Source: an uncultured Bacteroidales bacterium (GTDB taxonomy: Bacteria > Bacteroidota > Bacteroidia > Bacteroidales > UBA932). Taken from it: DNA of 64,000 nucleotides. The stretch lies in assembly GCA_934725575.1 (NCBI GenBank), contig CAKVCK010000012.1, positions 44,311 through 108,310 on the forward strand. The letters run 5' to 3'. Of the stretch, positions 42,727-52,600 are shown piece by piece. The notes under the pieces are model-generated. The model was not told where the DNA came from, searched no databases, and saw only the letters and a list, made by a program, of their open reading frames with translations. The first letter of the stretch is position 1. Each line of letters opens with the position of its first letter. Made by a program: the position numbers and the translations under genes.

Positions 42727-44292
42727 TCATTTCTTCTCCAAGGCACTGAGGAAGAACTCTTTCTGCGGAGAGTCCGAAGCCGAGATCCGGCCTTTCAGGC
42801 GCCAGACACGGTTATAGACCACGCTCTTGTCCTTGCCCATCAAGGCCGAGATTGTCGTGCTGGAGAACCCGGCGGCGGTGAAGCAGAAAAGCAGGAAGTC
42901 ATCTTCCTTCCACGACGGGAACTCAGCGCGGAGACGCGACATCACACTGTCCATCGTCTGATCCAGCATGGCCTCCAGCCCTCTTTGTGTCTTCCTGTCG
43001 CTTCGGAGACCCTCGACGATGGATTTCACCTCCTTGAGGACCTTCGGCTGCAAGTTGTCCGTACCTTCATAGACATAGTACTGCTCACAAAGACGTTCAA
43101 GGACGTTGAAGCGGTCGATGTCTTTCAGTCCGGCCTTGACGACCGGCCTTGAGAGACGGGCCTGAAGGTCTTCAGCGATATTCATAAACTTCTCCGTCTC
43201 AAGTCGTTCCGCCTCAAGTTTCCGTCGGGCTTCCGCTTTGCGTACAAAATAGACGGCGGACACGGCGGCGAGTGCCAGCAACGCGCCAAGGGCCAACACC
43301 CAAAGTTTCAGACGCGCGGCCAGAAGTCTCTCCCTGTCCGCCTCGGCCTGTCCTTGAATATAATCCCGCTGGCTTGCGGCCACAGCCTCGGAAAGAGCGG
43401 CCGACTGGGTTCTGTTGGCATATTCCATGACCTTTTCAAGGGATACGAGAGCCTTTTTGGAATCTCCGCCACGGGAGGCAATCTGGTACTCACGGAAATT
43501 CACGTCCGCCATTTCAGCCTCGGTCTCAGCGGTGGAGCGGGCTTCCTGCAGCCATCTTTGAGATTCCGAGGCCTTTCCCGCGACAGAATAGGCGTAGGCC
43601 AGAATTCCCTTGTCGGAAGACGAGAGAGGGAATCCCAATTCATCAGCGGCACGGCTCAGCAAATCAATCGCCAATGCAGGGTCAAGCGTGTCCTTGCTGA
43701 CAGCCAAAGCGGCATAAGACTCAAGACAGCGTGCCTCCAAAAGGGTGTCACGCATCCCGTGGGCGTCAAAAAGGACGCTTTTGAATATGTCCTCGGCGGC
43801 TCCGTACCTTCCCAGTCCGGATTCCGCCTGTCCTATCTCCAGCAACGCCTGTTGGGACTCGCGTTGGAAACCGGCCACCTTGAAAGCCTCTGCGGATCGC
43901 GCGAGGTACATCATCTCGTCCGTGGAGTTGCCGGAAGCGTTGCAGGTGTGCGCCATATCGTAGCAGATCCTGGCCACACGCAGGGTGTCCGCCGCCTTGA
44001 CTGAATATTCAAGAGCCTTGGTATAGGTGACTATCGCCGCCGGGAGATCCCCGTCGTTGAACTGGTTGCGTCCAAGGCAGTATAGAGCCCGCCCTTTCTG
44101 CCCGCCGTCACCACGTCTGGCGAACCAGTCGGCCATCTTGCGCACATCCTTGGTTTCCAAAGTATTGACGTAGCCAAGTCCTTGCTCCACCTCGTCCAAC
44201 GCGCCGTCCATCTGCTTGAACAACCCGGTGTCGCAGGAAACGAAAGCCGTCAAGGATGCGATGATCAAAAATATAAAACCGATAGATCTCAT
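42727..44292 (-). CDS. TPR sensor with membrane helix and C-terminal HTH
   Basis: Membrane-spanning one-component regulator of a type common beside Bacteroidetes glycan loci. Lipoprotein-like or uncleaved N-terminal signal (FLIIASLTAFVSC), TPR repeats through about residue 320 (ALYCLGRNQFNDGDLPAAIVTYTKALEY, ALLEIGQAESGLGRYGAAEDIFKSV), a helix near 335-355 (VLALGALLALAAVSAVYFV), a coiled coil (EARRKLEAERLETEKFM) and a cytoplasmic HTH (DDFLLFCFTAAGFSSTTISALMGKDKSVVYNRVWRLKGRI). A relic of a close paralogue lies at 28601-28725. It may control the neighbouring locus. Confidence 0.85.
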   Translation of the reverse strand: MRSIGFIFLIIASLTAFVSCDTGLFKQMDGALDEVEQGLGYVNTLETKDVRKMADWFARRGDGGQKGRALYCLGRNQFNDGDLPAAIVTYTKALEYSVKAADTLRVARICYDMAHTCNASGNSTDEMMYLARSAEAFKVAGFQRESQQALLEIGQAESGLGRYGAAEDIFKSVLFDAHGMRDTLLEARCLESYAALAVSKDTLDPALAIDLLSRAADELGFPLSSSDKGILAYAYSVAGKASESQRWLQEARSTAETEAEMADVNFREYQIASRGGDSKKALVSLEKVMEYANRTQSAALSEAVAASQRDYIQGQAEADRERLLAARLKLWVLALGALLALAAVSAVYFVRKAEARRKLEAERLETEKFMNIAEDLQARLSRPVVKAGLKDIDRFNVLERLCEQYYVYEGTDNLQPKVLKEVKSIVEGLRSDRKTQRGLEAMLDQTMDSVMSRLRAEFPSWKEDDFLLFCFTAAGFSSTTISALMGKDKSVVYNRVWRLKGRISASDSPQKEFFLSALEKK

Positions 44293-44323
44293 AGACGTAA
44301 TTCCTTAGGCCAGACTAAATTGA

Positions 44324-45331
44324 CTATTCGTTCCAGCCTTGGGCCAGAATAGGATGCTCCAGACCGTCAGGGGTGACAAGCACGGAGCCCACTTCCGGCT
44401 GGGCGAGGTGACCGATTATGTCGAATGTCTGAAAGTCCCGGCGGAATTTCTCCGCGGAAAGGATCGGAATCGTGAACAATAGCCTGAAATCATCTCCCCC
44501 GTTCATCGCGGCGGAGATCGGGTCAATGTCCAGTTCCTTGCCTGAGGCGAAGCTGTTGCCCTCGAAAGGAATCTTGTCAGCGTAGATCTTGACCCCAAGG
44601 CCGCAGTCCCGTGACAGTCTCTTCACCGCGTCCGAAAGCCCGTGGGAGACAAGATAACCATTGGAAGGATAAATCTGAGCGTCCTCCAGCCTGGTGACGG
44701 TCGAGGCGCTGAGTTCCGGCTTGAGATAGCTTCCGATCAGCATTTTGTACTTCTCAAGCTGAGGCTGGACGGAATCGTCCTTGGTCTTGTCGAAGCCTCG
44801 CTTTTCCCGTTCCAGAATCTGCTGGCCGAGGAAAGCCGCGCCGAGACTTCCCGACACACAGACCAGATCCATACTTCTTGCCCCAACCGTGCGCCCTTTT
44901 GTCAGTTTGAACTCTTCTCCTGCGGCTGAAACACTGATTGTCAAGCCGTTCGGCGACGGAACCAGATCCAGGTCCACAGCCGAGAAGCCGTGCTCCTTGG
45001 CGGCCGTCACGACTCCAAGCCAAAGATCCTTGATGTGGCTGAAATCCAGCTTGGCGGAGACTCCGAGCCGGACCGACAGCAGCCGAGGGTGCGCCATCGC
45101 CGCATAAATCTCCCCGGCCACGGCCACAACGCACTTATAGCCAAGATGTTTGAGCGGAAAATATGTAAGATCGAAATCCATTCCCTCCACAAAAAGCCTT
45201 GAGGCAGAGCACAAGGAACTTCCAGCCGAAGGCTCAAAGGTTATTCTTTCCTTACGAGAGTAGCCGCTGCCTTCAAAAAGCAGGTCGATCGCCTGCTCTT
45301 TGCCATATTCATTAAAAGTCTTTTCCGCCAT
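44324..45331 (-). CDS. ThiL-like AIR-synthase-related protein, acidic motifs lost
   Basis: Clearly built on the thiamine-monophosphate kinase (ThiL) fold: VEGMDFDLTYFPLKHLGYK, LVCVSGSLGAAFLGQQILEREKRGF, GGDDFRLLFTIPI and the ending IGHLAQPEVGSVLVTPDG match ThiL in order. However the acidic residues that bind Mg-ATP in ThiL are changed: the GDDAAVL motif is replaced by SAGSSLCSA, the Asp of NFSDIYAM by GE, GGDT by VDLD and the Asp of SDGL by SHGL. It is therefore probably not a working ThiL. Its role is unknown; it lies 31 bases upstream of the TPR-HTH gene and may be co-transcribed. Confidence 0.75.
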   Translation of the reverse strand: MAEKTFNEYGKEQAIDLLFEGSGYSRKERITFEPSAGSSLCSASRLFVEGMDFDLTYFPLKHLGYKCVVAVAGEIYAAMAHPRLLSVRLGVSAKLDFSHIKDLWLGVVTAAKEHGFSAVDLDLVPSPNGLTISVSAAGEEFKLTKGRTVGARSMDLVCVSGSLGAAFLGQQILEREKRGFDKTKDDSVQPQLEKYKMLIGSYLKPELSASTVTRLEDAQIYPSNGYLVSHGLSDAVKRLSRDCGLGVKIYADKIPFEGNSFASGKELDIDPISAAMNGGDDFRLLFTIPILSAEKFRRDFQTFDIIGHLAQPEVGSVLVTPDGLEHPILAQGWNE

Positions 45332-45429
45332 AGCCGCGATGTTTTTCTGATGATGTGTGAATATAACGGTGCGTCCGCGGGAATATTCACCGATTTATTT
45401 TTAGCATTCCCAAGGCAAAATTAGCACAA

Positions 45430-45462
45430 TTTGTTAAATTTGTAGTCCACATATTGTCTTTG
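45430..45462 (+). promoter_or_regulatory. Possible promoter of the EEP-hydrolase-regulator operon
   Basis: TTTG at 45430-45433 and TGTCTTTG at 45455-45462 (one mismatch to TAnnTTTG), 21 bases apart, 25 bases before the start codon. Confidence 0.35.
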
Positions 45463-45487
45463 AATTAATAATTAAACAGATAATGTT

Positions 45488-46333
45488 ATGAAAAAAGTGA
45501 TTTTCGTCCTAATGACAGCCCTTCTTGCGCTGCCGTTCAACGTGTCGGCCAAGAAAGACAAGCCCGCTGACATCAAAGTGATCTCTTACAACATCCGTGT
45601 GGGAAAAGCTGATGACGGAACCAATTCCTGGCAATACCGCTATCCGGCATCGGCGATGATGATTATGGATCAGAAACCTGACATATTCGGACTTCAGGAA
45701 GCGCTTGACTTCCAGTTCAAATATCTCAGCGAATATTGCCCAGGCTACAAGGGTGTAGGAGTCGGACGCGAGGACGGAAAGCACAAGGGAGAGCATATGG
45801 CCATCTTCTACAACAAGAAGACCATCAAGCTGATAAAATGGGGAACGTTCTGGCTTTCAGAGACTCCGGAGGTTCCGTCAAAGGGTTGGGACGCGGCTTG
45901 CTTCCGCTCCGCGACCTGGGCTCTGCTGAAGGACAAGGCCAGCGGCAAGAAATTCTACTATGTGAACACGCATCTTGACCACGTCGGTTGGGAGGCCCGC
46001 AAGAACGGACTTCAGCTGATTGTTGACAGAATCGCCGAGATCAATCCGGAGAACTATCCGATGATCCTTACCGGTGACTTCAATATGAAGATAGACCGTC
46101 CGGAATTCGATGATCTCAAGAAGATTATGCAGAACGCCCGCGAGGTTGCCGTGAAGACTGACCACCACAACACCTACAACGGCTGGGGCAAAGCCTCCGA
46201 CTCCTCAATCATCGACTACATCTGGTTCAAGGGATTCAGCAGCTGCACCGAATACCAGACCATCACCAAACAATATATGGAAAGGGCCTTCGTCTCTGAC
46301 CATTACCCGATCAAGGCCACGTTGATATTCTAA
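45488..46333 (+). CDS. Secreted endonuclease/exonuclease/phosphatase family protein
   Basis: Metal-dependent phosphoesterase of the EEP fold, exported by a signal peptide (KKVIFVLMTALLALPFNVSA). Active-site motifs in order: SYNIRVG (Asn), GLQEAL (Glu), NTHLDHVG (His-Asp), TGDFNM (Asp-Asn) and SDHYPI (Asp-His). In Bacteroidetes such periplasmic proteins may act on phospho-sugars, nucleic acids or lipids, and the substrate is not evident here. First gene of a plus-strand run with the hydrolase and DUF6377-type gene. Confidence 0.92.
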   Translation: MKKVIFVLMTALLALPFNVSAKKDKPADIKVISYNIRVGKADDGTNSWQYRYPASAMMIMDQKPDIFGLQEALDFQFKYLSEYCPGYKGVGVGREDGKHKGEHMAIFYNKKTIKLIKWGTFWLSETPEVPSKGWDAACFRSATWALLKDKASGKKFYYVNTHLDHVGWEARKNGLQLIVDRIAEINPENYPMILTGDFNMKIDRPEFDDLKKIMQNAREVAVKTDHHNTYNGWGKASDSSIIDYIWFKGFSSCTEYQTITKQYMERAFVSDHYPIKATLIF

Positions 46334-46369
46334 GGCCAAAAGTTTTTGCCGGACACGAATATATTCAAA

Positions 46370-47632
46370 ATGAAGAAGTTGATCACTATTGCCGTGGCCG
46401 CCGTCCTGGTGGTTCCGGTTTTTGCCCAGGGAGCCTTGAGGCTGGATTCTCCGGAGCGTCACGGAATGAATCCCGTGAAACTCGCCCAGGTTGACAGAGT
46501 CGTCAATGACGCGATAACGGCCAAGGAGATTCCCGGAGCCGTGCTCTCTGTCGTCAGGGGCAACGACATAGTCTATCTGAAGGCCTACGGCAACAAGTCC
46601 GTGGTGCCGACGGTGGAGCCGATGACGACCGAGACGCTCTTCGACCTCGCTTCCGTCAGCAAATGCGTGGGCACTACACTCGCCTTTATGCAGTTGATCG
46701 AAAACGGGTACGTCCGCCTCACCGACAATGTGGACAGGTATATTCCTGATTTCAAGCCGTGGAAGAATCCGGAAAGCGGCGAGACGGTGGACATCACTAT
46801 CCGCGACCTTCTGTCACATTCCTCAGGTCTGACACCGTACATCAACGCCGACACTTTCGTCAAGGAATATGGCGGGAACAATCCTGAGAAGATGGAATGG
46901 TACATCGCCACTCAGGTCAAGAGGAACTTCCGCCCAGGCACCGACTTTATGTACAGCTGCCTGAACTTCGTCACCCTTCAGAGAATCCTAGAAAGAGTGA
47001 CCGGTGAGAAGCTTTATGAATATACCCAAAGGAATGTCTTCGACGTCCTCGGGTTGACGCACACCTGCTATTTCCCGTTGATCTACACCCCGGCGGTCAG
47101 CAATTCGGCCGAACTGGCCGGGCTTTGCGCCCCTACCGAGGTTCAAGCGGACGGGAAACCGTTGGTTGCCCAGGTTCACGACCCGATGGCCAGAATGATT
47201 ATGGGTGGCAATTCCGGCAACGCCGGAGTGTTCTCGAACGCCGAGGACCTGTCCGTGATCTGCGCGGCCATTATGAATGGAGGCTGCCTTGTTGACAAAA
47301 AGGGTAACTCCCTGGAATCCACCAGAATCCTGAGTCCTGCCACGGTAAGACTGATGACCACGATTCCGTCACAGAACGACCCTTCCGTCGGACGAGCCCT
47401 CGGCTGGGACAAGAAGAGTTCGCACAGCGGCCTCCGCGGGGATCTTTTCAATCCGGAGACCACGATCATGCACACCGGCTACACCGGAACCTCTATCGTG
47501 ATCGATATGGAAAGCAAGACCGCTGTCATCCTGCTGACCCATAGGGTCCACCCTGAGGACAAGGGAGGCGTGGGCCGTCTCCGCGCCCTTGTGGCCAACA
47601 TCGTGGCCGGATCTATCATTCAAAACGACTGA
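46370..47632 (+). CDS. Secreted serine hydrolase of the beta-lactamase/PBP fold
   Basis: Class C beta-lactamase-like hydrolase, probably an esterase or D-peptidase rather than a resistance enzyme. The ATG at 46370 opens a signal peptide (KKLITIAVAAVLVVPVFAQ); an upstream TTG is in frame but unlikely. Catalytic motifs: SVSK (Ser-x-x-Lys, within FDLASVSKCVG), YSCLN (Tyr-x-Asn) and HTGYTGT near the end. It lies 36 bases after the EEP gene and 2 bases before the regulator gene. Confidence 0.9.
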   Translation: MKKLITIAVAAVLVVPVFAQGALRLDSPERHGMNPVKLAQVDRVVNDAITAKEIPGAVLSVVRGNDIVYLKAYGNKSVVPTVEPMTTETLFDLASVSKCVGTTLAFMQLIENGYVRLTDNVDRYIPDFKPWKNPESGETVDITIRDLLSHSSGLTPYINADTFVKEYGGNNPEKMEWYIATQVKRNFRPGTDFMYSCLNFVTLQRILERVTGEKLYEYTQRNVFDVLGLTHTCYFPLIYTPAVSNSAELAGLCAPTEVQADGKPLVAQVHDPMARMIMGGNSGNAGVFSNAEDLSVICAAIMNGGCLVDKKGNSLESTRILSPATVRLMTTIPSQNDPSVGRALGWDKKSSHSGLRGDLFNPETTIMHTGYTGTSIVIDMESKTAVILLTHRVHPEDKGGVGRLRALVANIVAGSIIQND

Positions 47633-47634
47633 AT

Positions 47635-49287
47635 ATGACCGTTCATCGCCTCGTAGGATTTCCGCTTGCCGCCATCATTTTTTTGGTGACGGCAGGTGCT
47701 GTCCCCGCCCAGACCCAGAAAGAGCTTCTGGATGAGCTGGACAGAACGATAGAGGAGGCGGAATCCTATGTCGCGGCGAAAGAGGTACGCATCAAAACCA
47801 TCGAGAACTCACTTCATTCCCGCGGAGTCTCACCGGAGAGACAGTACAAGATCTACGGGGAACTTTTCGATGAGTACCAGCCATTCAATTACGGCAAGGC
47901 CGTGGAGAACCTTGAGAAGCAGAAGGAGATCGCTATGCTTCTTGGAGACAAGAGCAAACTGAATAATGTCTATCTCAAGGAGGCGATGCTTAACACGGCC
48001 GCCGGGGAGTTCCTTGAGGCTCGGAATGATCTGGCGCTGGTTGACACGACCATATTCACAAAAGAGCAGGAAATCGCTTACTGCAATGTCCAGCAACGGT
48101 TCTGGTTCGATTATGACGAGAACCAGAAAGGTGCTGACAAATCCATGCTTAGAAAAGTGGCGTATTACCGTGAGCGCCTGCTTGCCTTGGCGGACCCTTC
48201 GAGCAGCCTGAGCCGCTATGTGACAGTGCGTAAGTGCATCGATGAGAAGGACTTCGCCCAAGCGGACTTCATCAACAGACACTCACTCTCAAGGATGGAT
48301 CCCGCAAGCCACGACTATGCGAACCTGGCATATTTCCAGGCAAGGATCTGTGAGCAGCTCAACCGCTGGGAAGAGATGAAAAACTGGTTCATCCGCTCGG
48401 CGATGGCCGACATCAAAACCGCCACCAAGGACAACGCCTCGCTGCTCAGTCTGGCGGACGCTCTGTTCAAGGACGGAGACTACGCGAGGGCTTTCAAATA
48501 TTCAAGTTTCTCCCTTGAGGACGCGATCGCCTTCGATGCCAAACTGCGCCAATGGCAGATCTCGGCCATTCTTCCTGCCGTGCAGAAAAGCTACACGGAC
48601 ATCCAGCAGACCCACCAGAAGAAGACAAGGAATATGCTTGTGGTGATGTCTGTGCTGGTCTTCCTGCTTTTAGGCGGGTCATTCGCATTGTTCAGGCTCT
48701 ATCGGCGGCAGATAGAGTACAGCCGGAGAATCGCCGAGATGAACAAGGAAATAAAGCAGAGTTCCGACACACTGGCCGACTTCAACAAGCGGCTCAAAAA
48801 GATGAACCGCGAGCTCAAGGAGGCCAACGCCGCGAAAGAGGAATATATCGGGCTGTTCCTCAGTATGTGTTCGAACTACATCGACAAGATGAAGGCTTAT
48901 CAGAGCGGAGTCCGCAAGTTGGCTCTGGCAGGCAACCTGGACAAGTTGATCGCCGACACATCGTCGCCGGACAATGTCGAGAAGGAACTGAAGGAATTCT
49001 ACGAGATGTTCGACAAGGCGTTCCTGAAACTTTACCCTAAATTCGTGGAGCAGTTCAACGGACTTCTCCGTGAGGATGCGAGAATCGAGCTCAAAAAGGG
49101 CAAGCTGCTCAACACCGAGCTGCGCATCTTCGCCCTGATCCGGCTCGGAATCACCCAATCCTCGGACATCGCGTCTATGCTGCGCTACTCCGTAAACACC
49201 ATCTATAACTACCGCGCCCAGATCAAGAACTCCGCCCTTGGAGACAGGGACAATTTCGAGGAGAGGATCAAGGAAATCGGGAATTAA
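47635..49287 (+). CDS. DUF6377-type TPR transmembrane regulator with HTH
   Basis: Probable sensor-regulator of the downstream glucan locus. Signal peptide (LAAIIFLVTAGAVPAQT), periplasmic helical repeats (about 30-320), a membrane helix (about 324-347, MLVVMSVLVFLLLGGSFALF), a coiled coil (RRIAEMNKEIKQSSDTLADFNKRLKKMNREL) and a cytoplasmic C-terminal HTH (LNTELRIFALIRLGITQSSDIASMLRYSVNTIYNYRAQIKN). This layout is that of DUF6377 proteins, which occur next to SusCD loci. The 354-base gap before SusC would hold its binding sites. Confidence 0.88.
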   Translation: MTVHRLVGFPLAAIIFLVTAGAVPAQTQKELLDELDRTIEEAESYVAAKEVRIKTIENSLHSRGVSPERQYKIYGELFDEYQPFNYGKAVENLEKQKEIAMLLGDKSKLNNVYLKEAMLNTAAGEFLEARNDLALVDTTIFTKEQEIAYCNVQQRFWFDYDENQKGADKSMLRKVAYYRERLLALADPSSSLSRYVTVRKCIDEKDFAQADFINRHSLSRMDPASHDYANLAYFQARICEQLNRWEEMKNWFIRSAMADIKTATKDNASLLSLADALFKDGDYARAFKYSSFSLEDAIAFDAKLRQWQISAILPAVQKSYTDIQQTHQKKTRNMLVVMSVLVFLLLGGSFALFRLYRRQIEYSRRIAEMNKEIKQSSDTLADFNKRLKKMNRELKEANAAKEEYIGLFLSMCSNYIDKMKAYQSGVRKLALAGNLDKLIADTSSPDNVEKELKEFYEMFDKAFLKLYPKFVEQFNGLLREDARIELKKGKLLNTELRIFALIRLGITQSSDIASMLRYSVNTIYNYRAQIKNSALGDRDNFEERIKEIGN

Positions 49288-49373
49288 GTGGATGTAAAAT
49301 CGCGTGTTTTCATACCAAAAACACCCCTAAATCCACTTTTTCAGGACTTTTGCCAATAGCTTAAGTCGCTAAT

Positions 49374-49484
49374 AATCAAGCACTAATCCAAGTTTACCCT
49401 TTAATATATGTCCACTTGGAATTTTATAAAACGTTTAATTTTTCTGGCAAAATCCACTATTTTCTCCTTGAATCAAGTACTAAT
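49374..49484 (+). repeat. Direct repeat pair, candidate operator of the glucan locus
   Basis: AATCAAGCACTAAT (49374-49387) and AATCAAGTACTAAT (49471-49484) differ at one base and start 97 bases apart; each follows a copy of AAATCCACT. Confidence 0.45.
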
Positions 49485-49571
49485 ATATTCATTTACAAAG
49501 CATTGCGCTTTTCAACAAAACCTCCATTCCCCTATTTTTCCCAGAGATTTTTTATTTCTGATTCTACTTGA

Positions 49572-49579
49572 TATTTTTG
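49572..49579 (+). promoter_or_regulatory. Putative -7 element for the glucan-locus SusC
   Basis: TATTTTTG matches TAnnTTTG, 62 bases before the SusC start. The -33 region is only a T-run, consistent with an activator-dependent promoter. Confidence 0.4.
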
Positions 49580-49641
49580 TGGTGTGAAACCGCATAAAAA
49601 TGCATTATTACTATAATTTATAAATACAAACCACAGAAACA

Positions 49642-52600
49642 ATGAACATCAAAAGTCTAAAACAGATCGTTTTGACAGTCATCTGTCTTCTTGGGATCGG
49701 ATCCGCGACCGCTTGGTCACAATCCATCCGTGTCAAAGGTACCGTCCTTGACGAGAACGGTGCCGGTTTCATTGGCGCCGGGGTCGTTCAGAAAGGGACA
49801 TCCAACGGCACAATGACTGACGCCAACGGCAACTTCGAGATCAACGTCCCGCAAGGAGCCATCCTCCAGTTCTCCTTCATCAGCTATGTTCCGCAGGAAC
49901 TTCCCGCCACACAGAATATGAAGGTGACCCTCATTCCTGACACACAGACCATCGAAGAGACGGTCGTGATCGGTTACGGCGTTCAGAAAAAGAGCGTTGT
50001 CACCGCAGCCATCTCCAGCATCACCGCCGATGACCTCAAGATCCAGTCCCAGACAAGGGTTGACAATATGCTTCAGGGTATGTCCTCCGGAGTGCTTGTC
50101 ACCCAGGGATCGGGATCCCCTGACGCAGGAGCGCAGGTGAGAGTCAGAGGTATCGGAACAATCCACAATTCTGACCCGCTTTATATAGTGGATGGTATGC
50201 CGGCCGGCAGCATCGACTTCATCAACCCGAACGACATCGAGCGTATCGAGGTACTGAAGGATGCCGCCTCCGGAGCCGTCTATGGAGCCCGTGCCGCCAA
50301 CGGTGTCATCCTTGTCACCACCAAGAAGGGCAAGGAAGGCAAGACACACGTAAGCTACGACTTCTCCTACGGTCTCCAGAACCCTTGGAGGAAGCCTGCC
50401 GTCCTGAACGCCACTGAATATGCCATTATGATGAACGAGGGTATGCTCAACGACGGCAAGGCCCCGATCTATGACGATCCATATTCATTGGGAGAGGGAA
50501 CGGACTGGGTTGACGCGATATTCGACAAGAACTCGCCTATCGTAAAGCACGATGTCAACGTGTCCGGTGGAAACGGAAAGGTTGACTACAGCATTTCCGG
50601 TGGCTTCCTTTCCAACAAGGGTACGATCGGAGGCAGTTTCGACCGCTCCTATTATAACAGGGTGACCCTCAGGGAGAATGTAGGCGTCGTGATCTTCGAC
50701 AAGACCGAGGAGCGTAACTGGCTGAACAAGCTTACGTTCCGCAACCAGATCTCCTATGCGCACATCCGTTCCGCGTCCATCTCCACGAACTCCGAGTATG
50801 GCTCGCCTCTCGGCTCAGCCCTCGGAATGTCCCCTCTGGATCCAATCTACGCCGACGCGCAGGCTGAGGAGAAGTACAAGACCCTCTATCCGGAAGGCTA
50901 TCCTTACATCATAAGGAACTCCGCCGGTGTGCCTTACTTTATCGCGGACGCAGGCGTTTACAACGAGCAGGCGAACCCTATCGCTATGCTTGATATGCCG
51001 GGCGGACGCAGCAGCTCCGACAAGATCGTCGCCGGACTGAACACCGAGCTGAACCTCTTCGACGGACTCAAGTTCAGGAACTCCGTTTCTCTGGATCTCG
51101 CCTACGTCTATGGCCACAGCTACAGCAAGGAATATTTCCTCACATCCAAGTCCTACAAGTACGACACGACCACCGAGAAGGAAACCTACGACAAGGACGG
51201 CAACGTGAGCGTGACCGAAAAGATCAACTACGGCTCAAGCGCCTCACAGACAATGGATAGGTACTACACCTGGCAGGTCGAGAACGTCCTCGCCTACGAC
51301 AAGACCTTCGGAAGGCACACGGTCAACGCCGTGCTCGGACAGTCAGCCCTGCGCAGCACTTCCGCCAACCTCGGCGCGAGCGCTAACGGTCTGATGTACC
51401 CTTACGACACCTGGAAGATCACCGTGAACAACACCCTCGGAAAGCAGGAGAACGGTGACCGCAACGGATGGGGCAGTTGGAACTCAATCCCTTACAGCCT
51501 TATCTCCTACTTCGGCCGTGTCTCCTACAACTTCGACGAGCGCTATATGGCCGAGGTTACCGTAAGACGTGACGCGTCCAGTCGCTTCGGCCCAAGCAAC
51601 AAATGGGGAACATTCCCTTCATTCAGTTTGGGTTGGAACGCCAAGAACGAGAGCTTCCTCAAGAATATTCATTGGCTCTCGACCGCCAAGCTCCGTGGCT
51701 CGTGGGGTATCAACGGTAACGACAACATCGGAGACTTCACCTATGCGGTATATTCAAGCTCAGGCAACAACTATGTGTTCGGAGCTGGCGGAAACGGCTC
51801 CGAGATGATCTCCACGGGAGTCAAGCCAAGCGGACTAGCCAATCCTAACGTGAAGTGGGAGCAGTCCATCCAGACCGACCTTGGTGTTGACCTCGGATTC
51901 TTCGGCAACAAGCTGACCGCCACGATCGACTACTATAATAAGAAGACCTCCGGAATGCTTCTGGCAATGCCGGTTCCTGCCTACGCCGGTGACTCGGCTC
52001 CTACAGGAAACCTCGGAGATATGGTCAACAGCGGTGTCGAGATCGACCTTGGCTACAGGGGACACATCAGCGACTTCAACTACGGAGTCAAGCTGAACGC
52101 CTCCTACAACCACAATGAGCTGACCTACCTTGGCGATGACGCCACCTTCATCGGATGCTCCAGCCACAAGCTCGGAACCCTGACCAGAGGCGAGGTTGGA
52201 AAGCCGTTCCCGTTCTTCTACGGATGGAAGACCGACGGAGTGTTCCAGAACGCCGCCGAAGTCGCTGCCTACACCAATTCGGAAGGAGCGCTTCTGCAAC
52301 CTAACGCACAGGCCGGAGACTTCCGCTTCGTGGATGTCAACGGTGACGGTGTCATCAACGACGACGACCGCACAAAGATCGGCAAGGGAATTCCTGACTG
52401 GACCCTCGGCCTTTCACTCAACCTCGAATGGAAGGGATTCGATTTCAGCATGTTGCTTCAGGGACAGTTCGGAGTCCAGGCGTTCAACGTCTCACGCCGT
52501 ACCGACCTCTACTACATCAACCTGCCTAAGAATATTCTCAACAGATGGACCGGAGAGGGCTCCACAAACAGCTACCCACGTTTCGCCTTCAGTTCCGCCA

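Larger units (their letters stand above)
49288..49641. other. Regulatory region upstream of the glucan locus
   Basis: 354 A+T-rich bases with no gene. It contains two copies each of AAATCCACT (49329, 49450) and AATCAAG(C/T)ACTAAT (49374, 49471), arranged in the same order, and a -7-like element TATTTTTG at 49572-49579. Confidence 0.6.

Noticed and set aside
46370..47632. Beta-lactamase as an antibiotic resistance gene
   Set aside because: It has the class C/PBP fold motifs, but the sequence resembles secreted esterase/peptidase relatives and sits in a glycan-locus context; resistance cannot be inferred.
48194..48214. REP-like match ACCCTTCGAGCAGCCTGAGCC inside the DUF6377-type gene
   Set aside because: Only one half is present, there is no inverted partner, and the residues (DPSSSLSR) fit the surrounding repeat protein. 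Probably chance.
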